59,334 nt of DNA. Origin: an uncultured Hungatella sp. (lineage in GTDB: Bacteria > Bacillota > Clostridia > Lachnospirales > Lachnospiraceae). The notes below the pieces were generated by a model. It saw only the letters and a program-made list of their open reading frames with translations, was not told where the DNA came from and searched no databases. The translations under genes and the position numbers were made by a program. The stretch spans positions 1 through 59,334 of the forward strand of contig CAJUPQ010000009.1 of assembly GCA_910588505.1 (NCBI GenBank), in the 5' to 3' direction. Shown in pieces: positions 26,386 to 35,201 of this stretch; positions within the stretch are counted from its first letter, which is position 1; every line of letters begins with the position of its first letter.

Positions 26386-27102
26386 TTAAACCCTGCCGCC
26401 AAATCTGCGTTCCCTCTTATTATACGCAGCAATGGCTTTTTCTAATTCTTCCTTATTAAAATCCGGCCACAGACAATCTGTCACATAGAACTCCGCGTAG
26501 GCCAGCTGCCACAAAAGATAGTTGGACAGCCTAAACTCCCCGCTGGTCCTGATCATGAGATCCGGGTCCGGAATATCCGCCGTGTCAAGGTATGAGGCAA
26601 ATGCCGCCTCGTCGATGCCGTCCGCGTCCGCTCCCGACGCCTGATAATCCTTTACCAGCTTCTTTGCGGCCCGGATGATCTCATCCCTGCCCCCGTAATT
26701 GATGGCGATCACAAACGTCATGCCCGTATTGTCCTTGGTCCCCTCCACCAGATCGTCAATGCCCTTTATGATGTCCGGGGCAAACCGCCTTTTGTCCCCG
26801 ATCATCCGCACCCGCACGTTGTTGGCAGAGGCGATCTTCAAAAGGCGCACCATATAATACCGAAACAGCTGCATCAGCGCCCCCACCTCCTCTGTGGAGC
26901 GCTTCCAGTTCTCCGTGGAAAACCCGTACACCGTAAAATATTCAATCCCTGTGTCCGAAGCAATCCGGACCATCTTCTCCAGAGTCTCGCACCCCGCCTT
27001 GTGGCCCATAGCCCTGGGAACTCCCCGTCTCCTCGCCCACCGACCGTTGCCGTCCAGGATAACCGCCACATGTTTCGGTATCACCATATGTTCTAAGCTC
27101 AT
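26386..27102 (-). CDS. uppS: Undecaprenyl diphosphate synthase
   Basis: A cis-prenyltransferase of about 238 residues that makes the C55 lipid carrier for cell wall and for the polysaccharide operon. The catalytic aspartate is in HVAVILDGNGRWA. FSTENWKR, NYGGRDEI, DLMIRTSGEFRLSNYLLWQ and the C-terminal DLxWPDF-like segment (DCLWPDFNKEEL) follow. The frame opens at a TTG (27132). The ATG at 27102 is six bases after AGGAG and gives the usual length. Confidence 0.96.
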   Translation of the reverse strand: MSLEHMVIPKHVAVILDGNGRWARRRGVPRAMGHKAGCETLEKMVRIASDTGIEYFTVYGFSTENWKRSTEEVGALMQLFRYYMVRLLKIASANNVRVRMIGDKRRFAPDIIKGIDDLVEGTKDNTGMTFVIAINYGGRDEIIRAAKKLVKDYQASGADADGIDEAAFASYLDTADIPDPDLMIRTSGEFRLSNYLLWQLAYAEFYVTDCLWPDFNKEELEKAIAAYNKRERRFGGRV

Positions 27103-27200
27103 AGCCATCTCCTGTTTCCTTACACACAGCAAAGGGCAGGTAAATGCCCGCCCCCTGTATTTGTCTTCTTATCTGCCAAGATGTAACCTTTCTGCCAGAA

Positions 27201-27755
27201 TCACACGGTGAGGATCTCCTTTGTCTTGGCCTCCACAGCCTTGTCCACCTTCTCGGTCATCTTGTCAATCATCTTCTGGATCTTGTCAATCGCCAGCTCT
27301 AAATCGTCCTCGGACAACTCCCCGGCTTTCTCCATCTTTTTAAAGCTGTCGTTAGCATCGCGGCGCACATTGCGCATAGCCACCTTGGCAGCCTCGCCTT
27401 TTTTCTTCACATCCTTGGCCAACTGTTTTCTCCGCTCCTCCGTCAGCTCCGGGAACACCAGACGGATCACCGTGCCGTCATTGGTAGGGTTAATGCCCAG
27501 ATCAGAGGTCAAGATCGCCTTCTCAATGACCTTTAAAAGATTCTTCTCCCATGGCTGGATCACGATCATGCGGGCCTCCGGCACAGAAATATTGCCCACC
27601 TGCTGTAAAGGCGTGGGAGTGCCGTAATAATCCACCTTGATCCTGTCAAGCACATGGGGGTTAGCCCTTCCTGCCCGGATGGTCCCATATTCGCTCTGGA
27701 GAACGTCCAGAGTCTTGTTCATCTTGTCCTCATAAGGTTTTAATAATTCCTGCAT
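27201..27755 (-). CDS. frr: Ribosome recycling factor
   Basis: A 184-residue protein that splits post-termination ribosomes together with EF-G. The sequence matches the family from the three-helix bundle start through GTIRAGRANPHVLDRI, VDYYGTPTPLQQVGNI and IVIQPW. Length is exactly typical. It lies between pyrH (14 bases) and uppS (about 100 bases), the conserved order. Confidence 0.97.
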   Translation of the reverse strand: MQELLKPYEDKMNKTLDVLQSEYGTIRAGRANPHVLDRIKVDYYGTPTPLQQVGNISVPEARMIVIQPWEKNLLKVIEKAILTSDLGINPTNDGTVIRLVFPELTEERRKQLAKDVKKKGEAAKVAMRNVRRDANDSFKKMEKAGELSEDDLELAIDKIQKMIDKMTEKVDKAVEAKTKEILTV

Positions 27756-27768
27756 GATTTCCTCCTGA

Positions 27769-28470
27769 TCATACGGTCACTATGGTGCCGTTTATTTTTC
27801 CCTGCATGGCGTTTGCAATGCTGTCCGGCTCGTTCATATCAAACACAGCCATGCTCATCCTGTGCTCCATGCACATGATGGACGCGGTCAGATCCACCAC
27901 ACCCAGCTTTTTGTCGATCACTTCCTCAATGGAAACGGTCTCATACTTTTTCGCGTCCGGGTTCAGGGCCGGATCGCTGTCATAGACCCCGTCCACAGAC
28001 TTGGCTAACAGGATCACGTCCGCCTCCATCTCCACAGCCCGAAGGACAATGCCCGTGTCCGTGGAAAAATAGGGATGGCCTGTCCCCCCTGCAAAAAACA
28101 CCACCTTGCCCTGGCTAAAATACTCGTTGGCCAGATCCTTGGAAAATAACTTTGTCATGGTTCCGCAGGCAAATGGAGTCAGGATCTCCGTGTCCATCCC
28201 CGCGCCCCGAAACATCTCCGAAACGTAAATGCAGTTCATCACAGTGGCCAGCATGCCGATCTGGTCCGCCTTTACCCGGTCCATATCACTGCTGGTCCGC
28301 CCCCGCCAGAAGTTTCCTCCTCCGGTGACGATCCCCACTTCCACTCCCGCGTCCACGGAAATCTTTACCTGCCTGGCCACCTCTTTCACCGCGGTCTCGT
28401 CAAATCCCGTCTTCTTCGGGCCTGCCAGGGCCTCTCCGCTTAATTTTAACAACACTCGATTCCATCTCAT
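27769..28470 (-). CDS. pyrH: UMP kinase
   Basis: A 233-residue bacterial UMP kinase of the amino-acid-kinase fold that phosphorylates UMP to UDP. Motifs: VLLKLSGEALAG at the N-terminus, IVTGGGNFWRGR, ADQIGMLATVMN, and GTGHPYFSTDTG in the substrate region. First gene of the pyrH-frr-uppS-cdsA-dxr-rseP-ispG cluster. The spacer before it (28471-28547) has no obvious terminator for the chemoreceptor gene. Confidence 0.97.
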   Translation of the reverse strand: MRWNRVLLKLSGEALAGPKKTGFDETAVKEVARQVKISVDAGVEVGIVTGGGNFWRGRTSSDMDRVKADQIGMLATVMNCIYVSEMFRGAGMDTEILTPFACGTMTKLFSKDLANEYFSQGKVVFFAGGTGHPYFSTDTGIVLRAVEMEADVILLAKSVDGVYDSDPALNPDAKKYETVSIEEVIDKKLGVVDLTASIMCMEHRMSMAVFDMNEPDSIANAMQGKINGTIVTV

Positions 28471-28547
28471 GGTCCGGCTCTCCCATCTTGTTTGCTTAAC
28501 CTGGCCTATATTATATCACACAAAACACGCCTTGGAAAGAAGTTCTT

Positions 28548-30287
28548 TTAATTGGTTTCCCTGATCTGAAACCTTCTCACCAGCCCCTTTAAGATCTGGG
28601 CCTGGCTGGACAGCTCCTCACTGGCCGCCGCGCTCTCCTCCGATGTGGCGGAGTTGGTCTGGACCACGCTGGAGATCTGGTCAATACCCAGAGTCACCTG
28701 GGCGATCGATGCCGCCTGCTCCTGGGAGGCGTCGGAGATCTGGTGGATCAGTTTGGCCGACTCCTCGGAAGCAACCACAATGCGCCCGATGGACTGGGCC
28801 GTCTCATTGGCAATGCCGGTCCCCTCCTGCACCGCCCGAACCGTGGCCTCGATAAGAGCCGCCGTGTTTTTGGACGCCTCCGCAGACTTGCTGGCCAGAT
28901 TGCGGACCTCATCCGCCACCACGGCAAAGCCTTTGCCTGCCGAGCCTGCCCGGGCCGCCTCCACGGCCGCGTTCAGGGCAAGGATGTTGGTCTGGAACGC
29001 GATATCCTCAATGGTCTTGATGATCTTGCTGATCTCCGAGGAGGAGTCGTTGATCTCATTCATGGCAGCGGTCATCTGCTCCATCTGCTTTTTGCCCTGC
29101 TCCAGCTCCGTGGCCGTGGCCATGGCCTGGTCGCTGGCCAGCTTGGCGTTCTCCGCGTTGCTGGCCACGTGGTCGTGGATATCGTTTACCGTGGCCGCCA
29201 GTTCCTCCACAGAAGACGCCTGCTCTGTGGTCCCCTGGGCCAGAGACTGGGCGCTGCTGGCCACCTGATCCGCGCCGCTGGCCACCTGGAGGGCGCTGTT
29301 GTTCAGTTTGCGGAAGGTATCGTTAAGCGTGTGGATGGTACGCTGGAACGATTCCTTGATGGGGGCGAAATCCCCCATGTACTCCATATTCATCTCCAGT
29401 CTGAGATTTCCCTTATCAAGCTCCGCCAGGAACGCGGAGATATCCCCGATATAATCCCGCCACGTCTGCACCGTAGTTGCCAGAGCCCTGGTCAGATCCC
29501 CGATCTCATCCTCCGACCCGGACACACAGACCTCATCCTTCAGATTTCCAAGGCTTAACTCCTTAAGACGGTCCGACGCCTCTTTGATGGGATCCGACAT
29601 CCTCCTGGCGATCACGGAGATCACGCCGATGCCCACAACAAAGATCGCCGCGCCGGAAACACAGATAAGCAGAAGGGCGATGCTGCTGGATCGATTGCAG
29701 TCATCCAGCTCCTCCTGGATAATGGGAAGCATGTCCTCCTCATAATTTCCCGTCCCGATATACCAGCCGTAAGGCTCAAACTTCTTGATAAATCCTCTTT
29801 TGGCCTTGGCCTCCGACTCTCCCGGCTTGGCGAAGTAGAAATCAATAAACCCGCCCTCCAGCTTATCCCCGGCAGCGATGGTGTCCCGCACAAAATAATT
29901 CCCCTTCTCGTCCTTTGAGTCATAGCGGTTGGTTCCTTCCACCTCCGGCTTAATATGTACGGCGTTTGTCCCGTCCGCCATGTCAGCCCAGAAATATCCG
30001 GACCCGCCGTTATACCTGGTGGTTCGGACAATGGACTTGGCATTCTCCATGGCCTCCTCCTCTGTAACCAGGCCGTCCTCATACTTCTCGTACTCAGCCT
30101 CCAGCACGCCCACCATGCACTCCACCTGACTCTGGATGATCTGGTCCAGCTTTTCCTTCTCAGCAACGATCACTTTATTATAGGCAATCCGCAGGGATAC
30201 ATAAGACAACAGAGAAAGTAAAAATACAGCCGCAAAGGTAAGGATACCGATGCTTGAAATCAATTTTCCGCGCAGTTTCAGTTTCAT
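28548..30287 (-). CDS. Methyl-accepting chemotaxis protein with a single Cache sensor domain
   Basis: A 579-residue receptor. There is a transmembrane helix at about 10-32, and an extracellular sCache-type domain (about 33-190) with GGSGYFWADMADGTNAVHI and the FEPYGWYIGTGNYEEDM pattern. A second helix (about 200-222) is followed by HAMP, then a long coiled coil with the conserved hairpin tip EDIAFQTNILALNAAVEAARAG (here split around residues 430-450) and FAVVADEVRNLA. It senses a small organic ligand, perhaps a carboxylate or amine, and signals to CheA. No che or fla genes are nearby. It is a single gene with its own promoter. Confidence 0.93.
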   Translation of the reverse strand: MKLKLRGKLISSIGILTFAAVFLLSLLSYVSLRIAYNKVIVAEKEKLDQIIQSQVECMVGVLEAEYEKYEDGLVTEEEAMENAKSIVRTTRYNGGSGYFWADMADGTNAVHIKPEVEGTNRYDSKDEKGNYFVRDTIAAGDKLEGGFIDFYFAKPGESEAKAKRGFIKKFEPYGWYIGTGNYEEDMLPIIQEELDDCNRSSSIALLLICVSGAAIFVVGIGVISVIARRMSDPIKEASDRLKELSLGNLKDEVCVSGSEDEIGDLTRALATTVQTWRDYIGDISAFLAELDKGNLRLEMNMEYMGDFAPIKESFQRTIHTLNDTFRKLNNSALQVASGADQVASSAQSLAQGTTEQASSVEELAATVNDIHDHVASNAENAKLASDQAMATATELEQGKKQMEQMTAAMNEINDSSSEISKIIKTIEDIAFQTNILALNAAVEAARAGSAGKGFAVVADEVRNLASKSAEASKNTAALIEATVRAVQEGTGIANETAQSIGRIVVASEESAKLIHQISDASQEQAASIAQVTLGIDQISSVVQTNSATSEESAAASEELSSQAQILKGLVRRFQIRETN

Positions 30288-30362
30288 AAAAAACTTCTCT
30301 CTTAAAAACCTTGTGTTTTATGATATTTCAACAAAAAATATCATAAATGTGCCATTCATTTC

Positions 30363-30391
30363 ATTATAATCCATAATTTGTCAAATGTCTA
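30363..30391 (-). promoter_or_regulatory. Sigma-A-type promoter of the chemoreceptor gene
   Basis: On the minus strand TAGACA (30386-30391) and TATAAT (30363-30368) are 17 bases apart, about 75 bases upstream of the start codon. No sigma-D (flagellar) type motif was found. The leader between contains a small AT-rich hairpin (TATGATATTT with its mirror). Confidence 0.65.
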
Positions 30392-30463
30392 TAGCGCTTT
30401 GGGTTTTTAAGGGGAATAAATGGACTGGCGGATTACTACTTACGGGGCAGCTGAATTTAGGTG

Positions 30464-30516
30464 TATTGTTGAGTGAGCAAAGGGCGGGAGGAGTCGTAAC
30501 GCCAGGAAGAGAAGGC
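30464..30516 (+). repeat. Dispersed intergenic repeat, copy A
   Basis: These 53 bases match 55148-55200 (opposite strand) at 46 of 53 positions with no gaps. Read on the plus strand both copies are open in one frame and give LLSEQ-A-GVV-PGREG, so a short conserved peptide is possible. The copy lies between the chemoreceptor gene and the symporter gene, just before a stem-loop. Confidence 0.75.
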
Positions 30517-30556
30517 CGGCTTTTGCAGCGCCCATCCGCCTGCAAAAACCGGCCTT
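30512..30556. terminator. Stem-loop downstream of the sodium:alanine symporter gene
   Basis: AAGGCCGG and TTTTGCAG pair with CTGCAAAA and CCGGCCTT around a loop, with one mismatch. It lies 21 bases past the symporter stop. There is no good T-run on either side, so the terminator role is uncertain. It could be part of the repeat next to it. Confidence 0.45.
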
Positions 30557-30576
30557 TCCTACATGTTAACCCTTAT

Positions 30577-32094
30577 TTAACGTTCCCCGGCCCTGACAGC
30601 CTTTTCCTGCTCTTTCTGAATATCCGGGAAATGGGAAAGCATATAAACCGCCTCGCTTCCCTTTTTCTTATCCCCAAAAGTCCTCTCACAGTAATTGTTG
30701 GTTATGGCCACCACAGTGCCTGACAGCGTAAGGACTCCGATCAGGTTCGGGATCGCCATGAGCCCGTTAAAAGTATCCGACAAGTCAATAACCAGGTCCG
30801 CGCTGATGGTGGAGCCGATGATCACCACTGCCAGAAACAGAACCTTGTACACCACTGTAGCTTTGGTTCCGAACAGATACTCCCAGGCCTTTGTCCCATA
30901 ATAGCTCCAGCCAAGGACCGTGGAAAACGCGAACAATGTCACCGCAACCGCGATAAAGATCCCTCCAAAAGCGCCAAATGTGGCGGTAAACGCCTCCGTA
31001 GCCAGTCCCAACTTGGTGGACCCGCTGATAGAAGCTCCCGTCTCCAAGTCCACGATCCCGGAAGTCAGGATCAGCAGAGCGGTCATGGTGCAGACGATCA
31101 TAGTGTCAAAAAACACCTCAAAGATCCCCCACAACCCCTGGGTCACCGGCTCTTTTACATTAGACGCGGAGTGGACCATAACCGAAGAACCCAGCCCTGC
31201 CTCATTGGAGAACACGCCCCTCTTAAATCCCCAGGTGACGGCCTGCTTGATGACGGCTCCGCCGACGCCGCCTGCTGCTGCCCTCATGCTGAAAGCGCCC
31301 TTAAAAATAGCGCCAAACGCCGGAACCACCATCCCCCCGTTTTTCACGATGATCGCCAGGGAGCCTGCGATATAGAACACTGCCATAAAGGGCACGATTC
31401 TCTCGTTGGCGCTTGCGATCCTGCTGATGCCGCCGATGATCACAAGGGCCGCCACCGCCGCGACAGCCCCTCCGATAATCAGGCCGTCCGCCGTGTTATT
31501 TCCCGTAAACCGCGCCACGTTTAAAACGCTCTCCTTAATAGAAGCCACCTGCCCCATATTGCCGATGCCAAAGGAAGCCACCACGGCAAAGAATGAAAAC
31601 AGTGCTGCCAGGATTTTTCCGATCTCCTGGCACCCTTTCTTAGAGCCAAGGCCGTCCCGCAGGTAGTACATAGCCCCTCCGCACCATTCTCCCCGCTCAT
31701 TCTTGCGGCGAAAATAGATGCCCAGCACATTTTCCGAGTAATTGGTCATCATGCCCACAATGGCTGCCAGCCACATCCAGAACACCGCTCCCGGCCCGCC
31801 CATGGTGATGGCGTAGGCGATGCCGGAGATATTGCCCGTTCCGATGGTAGCCGACAGCGCGGTACACAGCGCCTGAAACTGGGAAATAGAATGGGCGTCC
31901 TCATTCTTTAAGATCTCCCTCTTCTTAAACAGACTCCCCACCGTCTCCTTCATGGAATGTCCAAAATGGGTAAACTGAAAAAATCTGGTCAGCACTGTCA
32001 TCAAAACTCCCGTTCCGATAAGCAGCGTAAGCGCCGGAACGCCCCAGACAATATTGTTTACCGCGCTGTTAATCTGCGTCACTTTCTCAATCAT
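30577..32094 (-). CDS. Sodium:alanine/glycine symporter (AGCS family, AlsT-like)
   Basis: A 505-residue membrane protein with about eleven hydrophobic segments that imports alanine or glycine with Na+. Family motifs: FFQFTHFGHSMKET, ALCTALSATIGTGNISGIA (the sodium- and substrate-binding helix), GPGAVFWMWLAAIVGM and FKRGVFSNEAGLGSSVMVHS. The length is typical. It stands alone, with a promoter at 32207-32235. Confidence 0.95.
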   Translation of the reverse strand: MIEKVTQINSAVNNIVWGVPALTLLIGTGVLMTVLTRFFQFTHFGHSMKETVGSLFKKREILKNEDAHSISQFQALCTALSATIGTGNISGIAYAITMGGPGAVFWMWLAAIVGMMTNYSENVLGIYFRRKNERGEWCGGAMYYLRDGLGSKKGCQEIGKILAALFSFFAVVASFGIGNMGQVASIKESVLNVARFTGNNTADGLIIGGAVAAVAALVIIGGISRIASANERIVPFMAVFYIAGSLAIIVKNGGMVVPAFGAIFKGAFSMRAAAGGVGGAVIKQAVTWGFKRGVFSNEAGLGSSVMVHSASNVKEPVTQGLWGIFEVFFDTMIVCTMTALLILTSGIVDLETGASISGSTKLGLATEAFTATFGAFGGIFIAVAVTLFAFSTVLGWSYYGTKAWEYLFGTKATVVYKVLFLAVVIIGSTISADLVIDLSDTFNGLMAIPNLIGVLTLSGTVVAITNNYCERTFGDKKKGSEAVYMLSHFPDIQKEQEKAVRAGER

Positions 32095-32206
32095 ATCTTT
32101 TCTCCTTCCGCAGCCGCCCTGGACTGGCTGACAGCTGCCTCCCCCTGTATGTACCCTTTCGCAAGGTTCCTGTCAAGGCAGGGGGGTGTTAATTTAGACG
32201 TGTAAC

Positions 32207-32235
32207 ATTTTAACGCAGTAAACTATCTGTGTCAA
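32207..32235 (-). promoter_or_regulatory. Promoter of the symporter gene with a structured leader
   Basis: On the minus strand TTGACA (32230-32235) and TAAAAT (32207-32212) are 17 bases apart. The roughly 105-base leader can form a closing stem TGACAG/CTGTCA enclosing a small CCTT/AAGG hairpin. I do not recognise a glycine riboswitch or other known class in it. Confidence 0.7.
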
Positions 32236-32278
32236 TTGATTTTTTCCGGTATTATCCATTTAATTTTCTCCTCTTGTA

Positions 32279-32307
32279 TTGAAATCCCTCATATTGTAAA
32301 ATAATCT
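32279..32307 (+). promoter_or_regulatory. Candidate promoter of the AAA-ATPase gene
   Basis: TTGAAA (32279-32284) and TAATCT (32302-32307) are 17 bases apart on the plus strand, 67 bases before the start codon. A moderate match. Confidence 0.45.
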
Positions 32308-32373
32308 ATATACCTCCACATACACCCTACCCCTCCGGAAACCCTGACAAGATAGGAAGGAGCCCAAGCTTAG

Positions 32374-34056
32374 ATGGCAAACCTTAATCTACCCTATGGT
32401 ATTGATAATTTTGAAAAAATCCGAATCAATCATTGCTATTATATAGATAAAACAGAATTTATAAAAGAACTGCTTACAGAAACCTTTGATGTAAACCTCA
32501 TCACACGTCCCCGCCGTTTTGGAAAAACTCTAACTATCAGTATGCTTGCGGAGTTTTTTGATATCCGCAAAGATACCAGGGCGATTTTTAGCGGACTCGC
32601 TATCTCGGAAAACCCGGATATCTGTAACCAATGGCAGAACAAATGGCCCGTCCTTTATCTGACACTTAAGGACATAAACGGAAGGAACTTTCAAAAAGCT
32701 TATGGTTTACTGAAAAACGAGATATCCAAATTATGCAAAGAACACCCCTGCCTTGGCAAAAGCACCCTTGTGGATCCCGATGATCAGACGATCTTTCTGC
32801 GGCTAAAAGCCGGAACCGGAAGTGATATCGAAGTCCAATGCGCTCTGGATACGCTGATGCGTATGATGAAAGCTCATTACGGAAAGCCTGTGATCCTTCT
32901 TATTGACGAATACGACGTTCCTTTGGCAAAAGCCAGCGATAATGGATATTACGATGATATGCTTGACATTATCCGAACTTTCCTTGGAATGGCGTGGAAA
33001 TCCAACCCATCCCTAAAATTTGCGGTGGTAACCGGGTGCCTGCGGATCGCAAAAGAAAGTATTTTTACAGGCGCTAACAATTTCATTTCCAATTCTATTT
33101 TTAACGAACACTACAACCGCTTCTTTGGTTTTACACAGCATGAAGTAGAAAAACTCTTAAATGATGCCGGGTATATTCATCATCTGGATGATACGCGGCG
33201 ATGGTATGACGGCTACCGTTTTGGAGGGATGGAAGTATACTGTCCTTGGGATGTGATCAATCATATCCGCGCATTGACGGTAAACCAGAATGCACGTCCT
33301 GGAAACTACTGGAAAGATACCAGCCACAACCAGATCATCCGCAGATTTATTGACAAGAAAAGCGATTCTGTTAACGGAAAATTTGAGAGACTCCTTGCCG
33401 GAGAGGCGATCTGTGAAACAATCATGGAAGACTTAAACTACGATAATGCCAACTCCTCGGAAACATATCTTTGGAGCATCCTCTGCCTTACCGGTTATCT
33501 TACGGAGACGTTTCCGGCTTCTTCGGATGCCCCTTTGGAAGGCAACGCGGTTTGGCTGCGTATTCCCAACGAGGAAGTAAAAACGATCTTTGCGGATACA
33601 ATAAAAGTCTGGTTTACAGCTTCTATAGAGGCCAGTGATCGTCGTGATCTTTTTAAGAAATGGTGGGACGGTGATGAGAAAGCATTGACGAAAGAGGTTT
33701 CTGATATCCTTTTTGATACCATCAGCTACTTTGACTACAAAGAGGACTTCTACCACGCATTCCTGGCAGGACTATTTTCCGGAGCCGGATACGAAGTAAA
33801 ATCCAATTCAGAACAAGGAACCGGGCGGGCTGATATTATCGTGAAGGAACGACGCCATAGACGAGCCATTGTAATCGAAGCAAAATGGATTGGTAAAGAC
33901 TCTAATCTGGAAAAAGAGTGCGCAAAAGCGCTGGAACAAATTCGCAGGAAGCAGTATGGCAGGAATCTTTTGATGGAAGGATTTACAAATATCTTAAGCT
34001 ATGGAGCTGCGTTCTTTGGGAAGGAATGTTTGATACAAGGAGGAAGAGATCAGTAG
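32374..34056 (+). CDS. AAA-ATPase-like protein with a C-terminal PD-(D/E)XK nuclease-like domain
   Basis: A 560-residue protein of a family common in Clostridia and Bacteroidetes. The start LPYGIDNFEKIR and YYIDKTEFIKELL lead into the P-loop-like LITRPRRFGKTLTISML (about residues 45-62), with VILLIDEYDVPLAKA as the Walker-B region. The C-terminal part ends with FSGAGYEVKSNSEQGTGRADIIV and AIVIEAKW, the D...ExK pattern of PD-(D/E)XK nucleases. The function of the family is unproven; defence or mobile-element roles are only guesses. Base composition is AT-richer than the genes around it, which suggests transfer. It is a lone plus-strand gene among minus-strand ones, and the GGAAGGAG site is rather far (11 bases) from the ATG. 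Confidence 0.88.
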   Translation: MANLNLPYGIDNFEKIRINHCYYIDKTEFIKELLTETFDVNLITRPRRFGKTLTISMLAEFFDIRKDTRAIFSGLAISENPDICNQWQNKWPVLYLTLKDINGRNFQKAYGLLKNEISKLCKEHPCLGKSTLVDPDDQTIFLRLKAGTGSDIEVQCALDTLMRMMKAHYGKPVILLIDEYDVPLAKASDNGYYDDMLDIIRTFLGMAWKSNPSLKFAVVTGCLRIAKESIFTGANNFISNSIFNEHYNRFFGFTQHEVEKLLNDAGYIHHLDDTRRWYDGYRFGGMEVYCPWDVINHIRALTVNQNARPGNYWKDTSHNQIIRRFIDKKSDSVNGKFERLLAGEAICETIMEDLNYDNANSSETYLWSILCLTGYLTETFPASSDAPLEGNAVWLRIPNEEVKTIFADTIKVWFTASIEASDRRDLFKKWWDGDEKALTKEVSDILFDTISYFDYKEDFYHAFLAGLFSGAGYEVKSNSEQGTGRADIIVKERRHRRAIVIEAKWIGKDSNLEKECAKALEQIRRKQYGRNLLMEGFTNILSYGAAFFGKECLIQGGRDQ

Positions 34057-34199
34057 AGCCAGGCGGGAAACCGAATGGCGCCGCCGCTCCGCTCTCTCCT
34101 GCACATAGTCACCGCTATATCCACTGCCTGTAAAAGTCTTCCTTTCCCAAACAACAGCTAATTAACGAAAAAAAGAGGGGGGGATACCCCACTCCTCAA

Positions 34200-34233
34200 A
34201 AAATACGGAACGTTCCCCAACGTTCCGTATTTT
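34200..34233 (-). terminator. Terminator of aroD
   Basis: AAAATACGGAACGTT, a four-base loop and the exact mirror arm make a 15-bp stem, followed by a T-run on the minus strand. It is 20 bases past the aroD stop and may also stop plus-strand transcription from the ATPase gene. Confidence 0.85.
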
Positions 34234-34253
34234 GCAGTGAACCAGAACTATAT

Positions 34254-35024
34254 TCACCCATTCTCCATCCCCCCATGGATCACCTCCAGCACTCCCGCCA
34301 ACTCCCCGGCGTCCAACTGCCCTGGCGCGGACTTTCTCCCTGCGGCCCCGTAAGTCACCGCCGATCCGAAGCACTCCCCCGCCACCCGGCTCACCACCCC
34401 CATGCCTGCCATGGACATGGTAATGATAGGGCCCTTTGCGCAGTGCTCGCTCATCTCCAGCGTGGCCTCCAAAAGAGTCAGAACATCCCTCTTTAACTGT
34501 GGCATTACCGCGATCTTGGGAATATCCGCCCCCAGATCCTGCATTTTGCGCATCCGGCCCAGCAGCTCCTCCTTGGAGGGCGTCCTTCTAAAATCATGGC
34601 TGGACACAATGACTTTCACCTGATGACGGTGGGCGTGCTCGATCACGGTCCTCACCGCCTCGTCCCCTGTAAACAGCTCCACATCCAGCAGGTCCACATC
34701 CCCGCTCTCTGCCGCCGCCTTGTTAAGCGTTATGTAATCCTCAGGCCCCACGGCCCTTTCCCCGCCCTCCCGCTCTGTGCGGAAAGTAAATAAAAGGGGC
34801 ATATCTCCCAGGATCTTCCTTAGCACCCCCGCTGTATCCAGTACTTTAGAAACATCCGCGACATCCTCATACCAGTCAACCCGCCATTCCACCAGATCAA
34901 CCGGAAGGCTGACAAACGCCCTGGCCTCCCCAAAGATCTCCTCCCGGGTCATTGCCACAATGGGAACGCAGATCTTCGGCCTTCCCTTTCCTATAATGAC
35001 ATTTCTTACCTTCACAACCTCCAT
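34254..35024 (-). CDS. aroD: 3-dehydroquinate dehydratase, type I
   Basis: About 256 residues. This shikimate-pathway enzyme dehydrates 3-dehydroquinate through a Schiff base. The catalytic histidine is in VIVSSHDFRRTP and the Schiff-base lysine in GADIPKIAVMP. VEWRVDWYED and PLLFTFRTEREGG bind substrate. The frame opens at 35057 without a binding site, whereas the ATG at 35024 follows AAAGGACAGG and gives the normal family start. It is monocistronic with its own terminator. A large imperfect hairpin lies upstream (35095-35164). Confidence 0.93.
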   Translation of the reverse strand: MEVVKVRNVIIGKGRPKICVPIVAMTREEIFGEARAFVSLPVDLVEWRVDWYEDVADVSKVLDTAGVLRKILGDMPLLFTFRTEREGGERAVGPEDYITLNKAAAESGDVDLLDVELFTGDEAVRTVIEHAHRHQVKVIVSSHDFRRTPSKEELLGRMRKMQDLGADIPKIAVMPQLKRDVLTLLEATLEMSEHCAKGPIITMSMAGMGVVSRVAGECFGSAVTYGAAGRKSAPGQLDAGELAGVLEVIHGGMENG

Positions 35025-35094
35025 CCTGTCCTTTAGCCCCCTTGTTAACTTATGCATGATCTTGGGTCAATTTCCGTGAAGCTTGGCATGAGCC

Positions 35095-35164
35095 AATGTC
35101 ATGAACTTAAGTGAATTCTGCTTTTGCACAATCGGATCCAGCCACACCTTAAGTTCATAACATT
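35095..35164. repeat. Large inverted repeat between queL and aroD
   Basis: A 17-base arm (35095-35111) pairs with 35148-35164 with a single G.T wobble around a 36-base loop. It lies in the aroD leader on the minus strand. No T-box or known riboswitch motif is recognised. It could be a structured leader RNA or a relic of a small palindromic element. Confidence 0.6.
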
Positions 35165-35201
35165 GAACATGAATCATGTTCGCGCCGTCTCGCTTTTTTC
35201 G

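Noticed and set aside
35040..35200. T-box riboswitch upstream of aroD
   Set aside because: A long stem is present, but the conserved T-box bulge sequence and a terminator alternative are missing.
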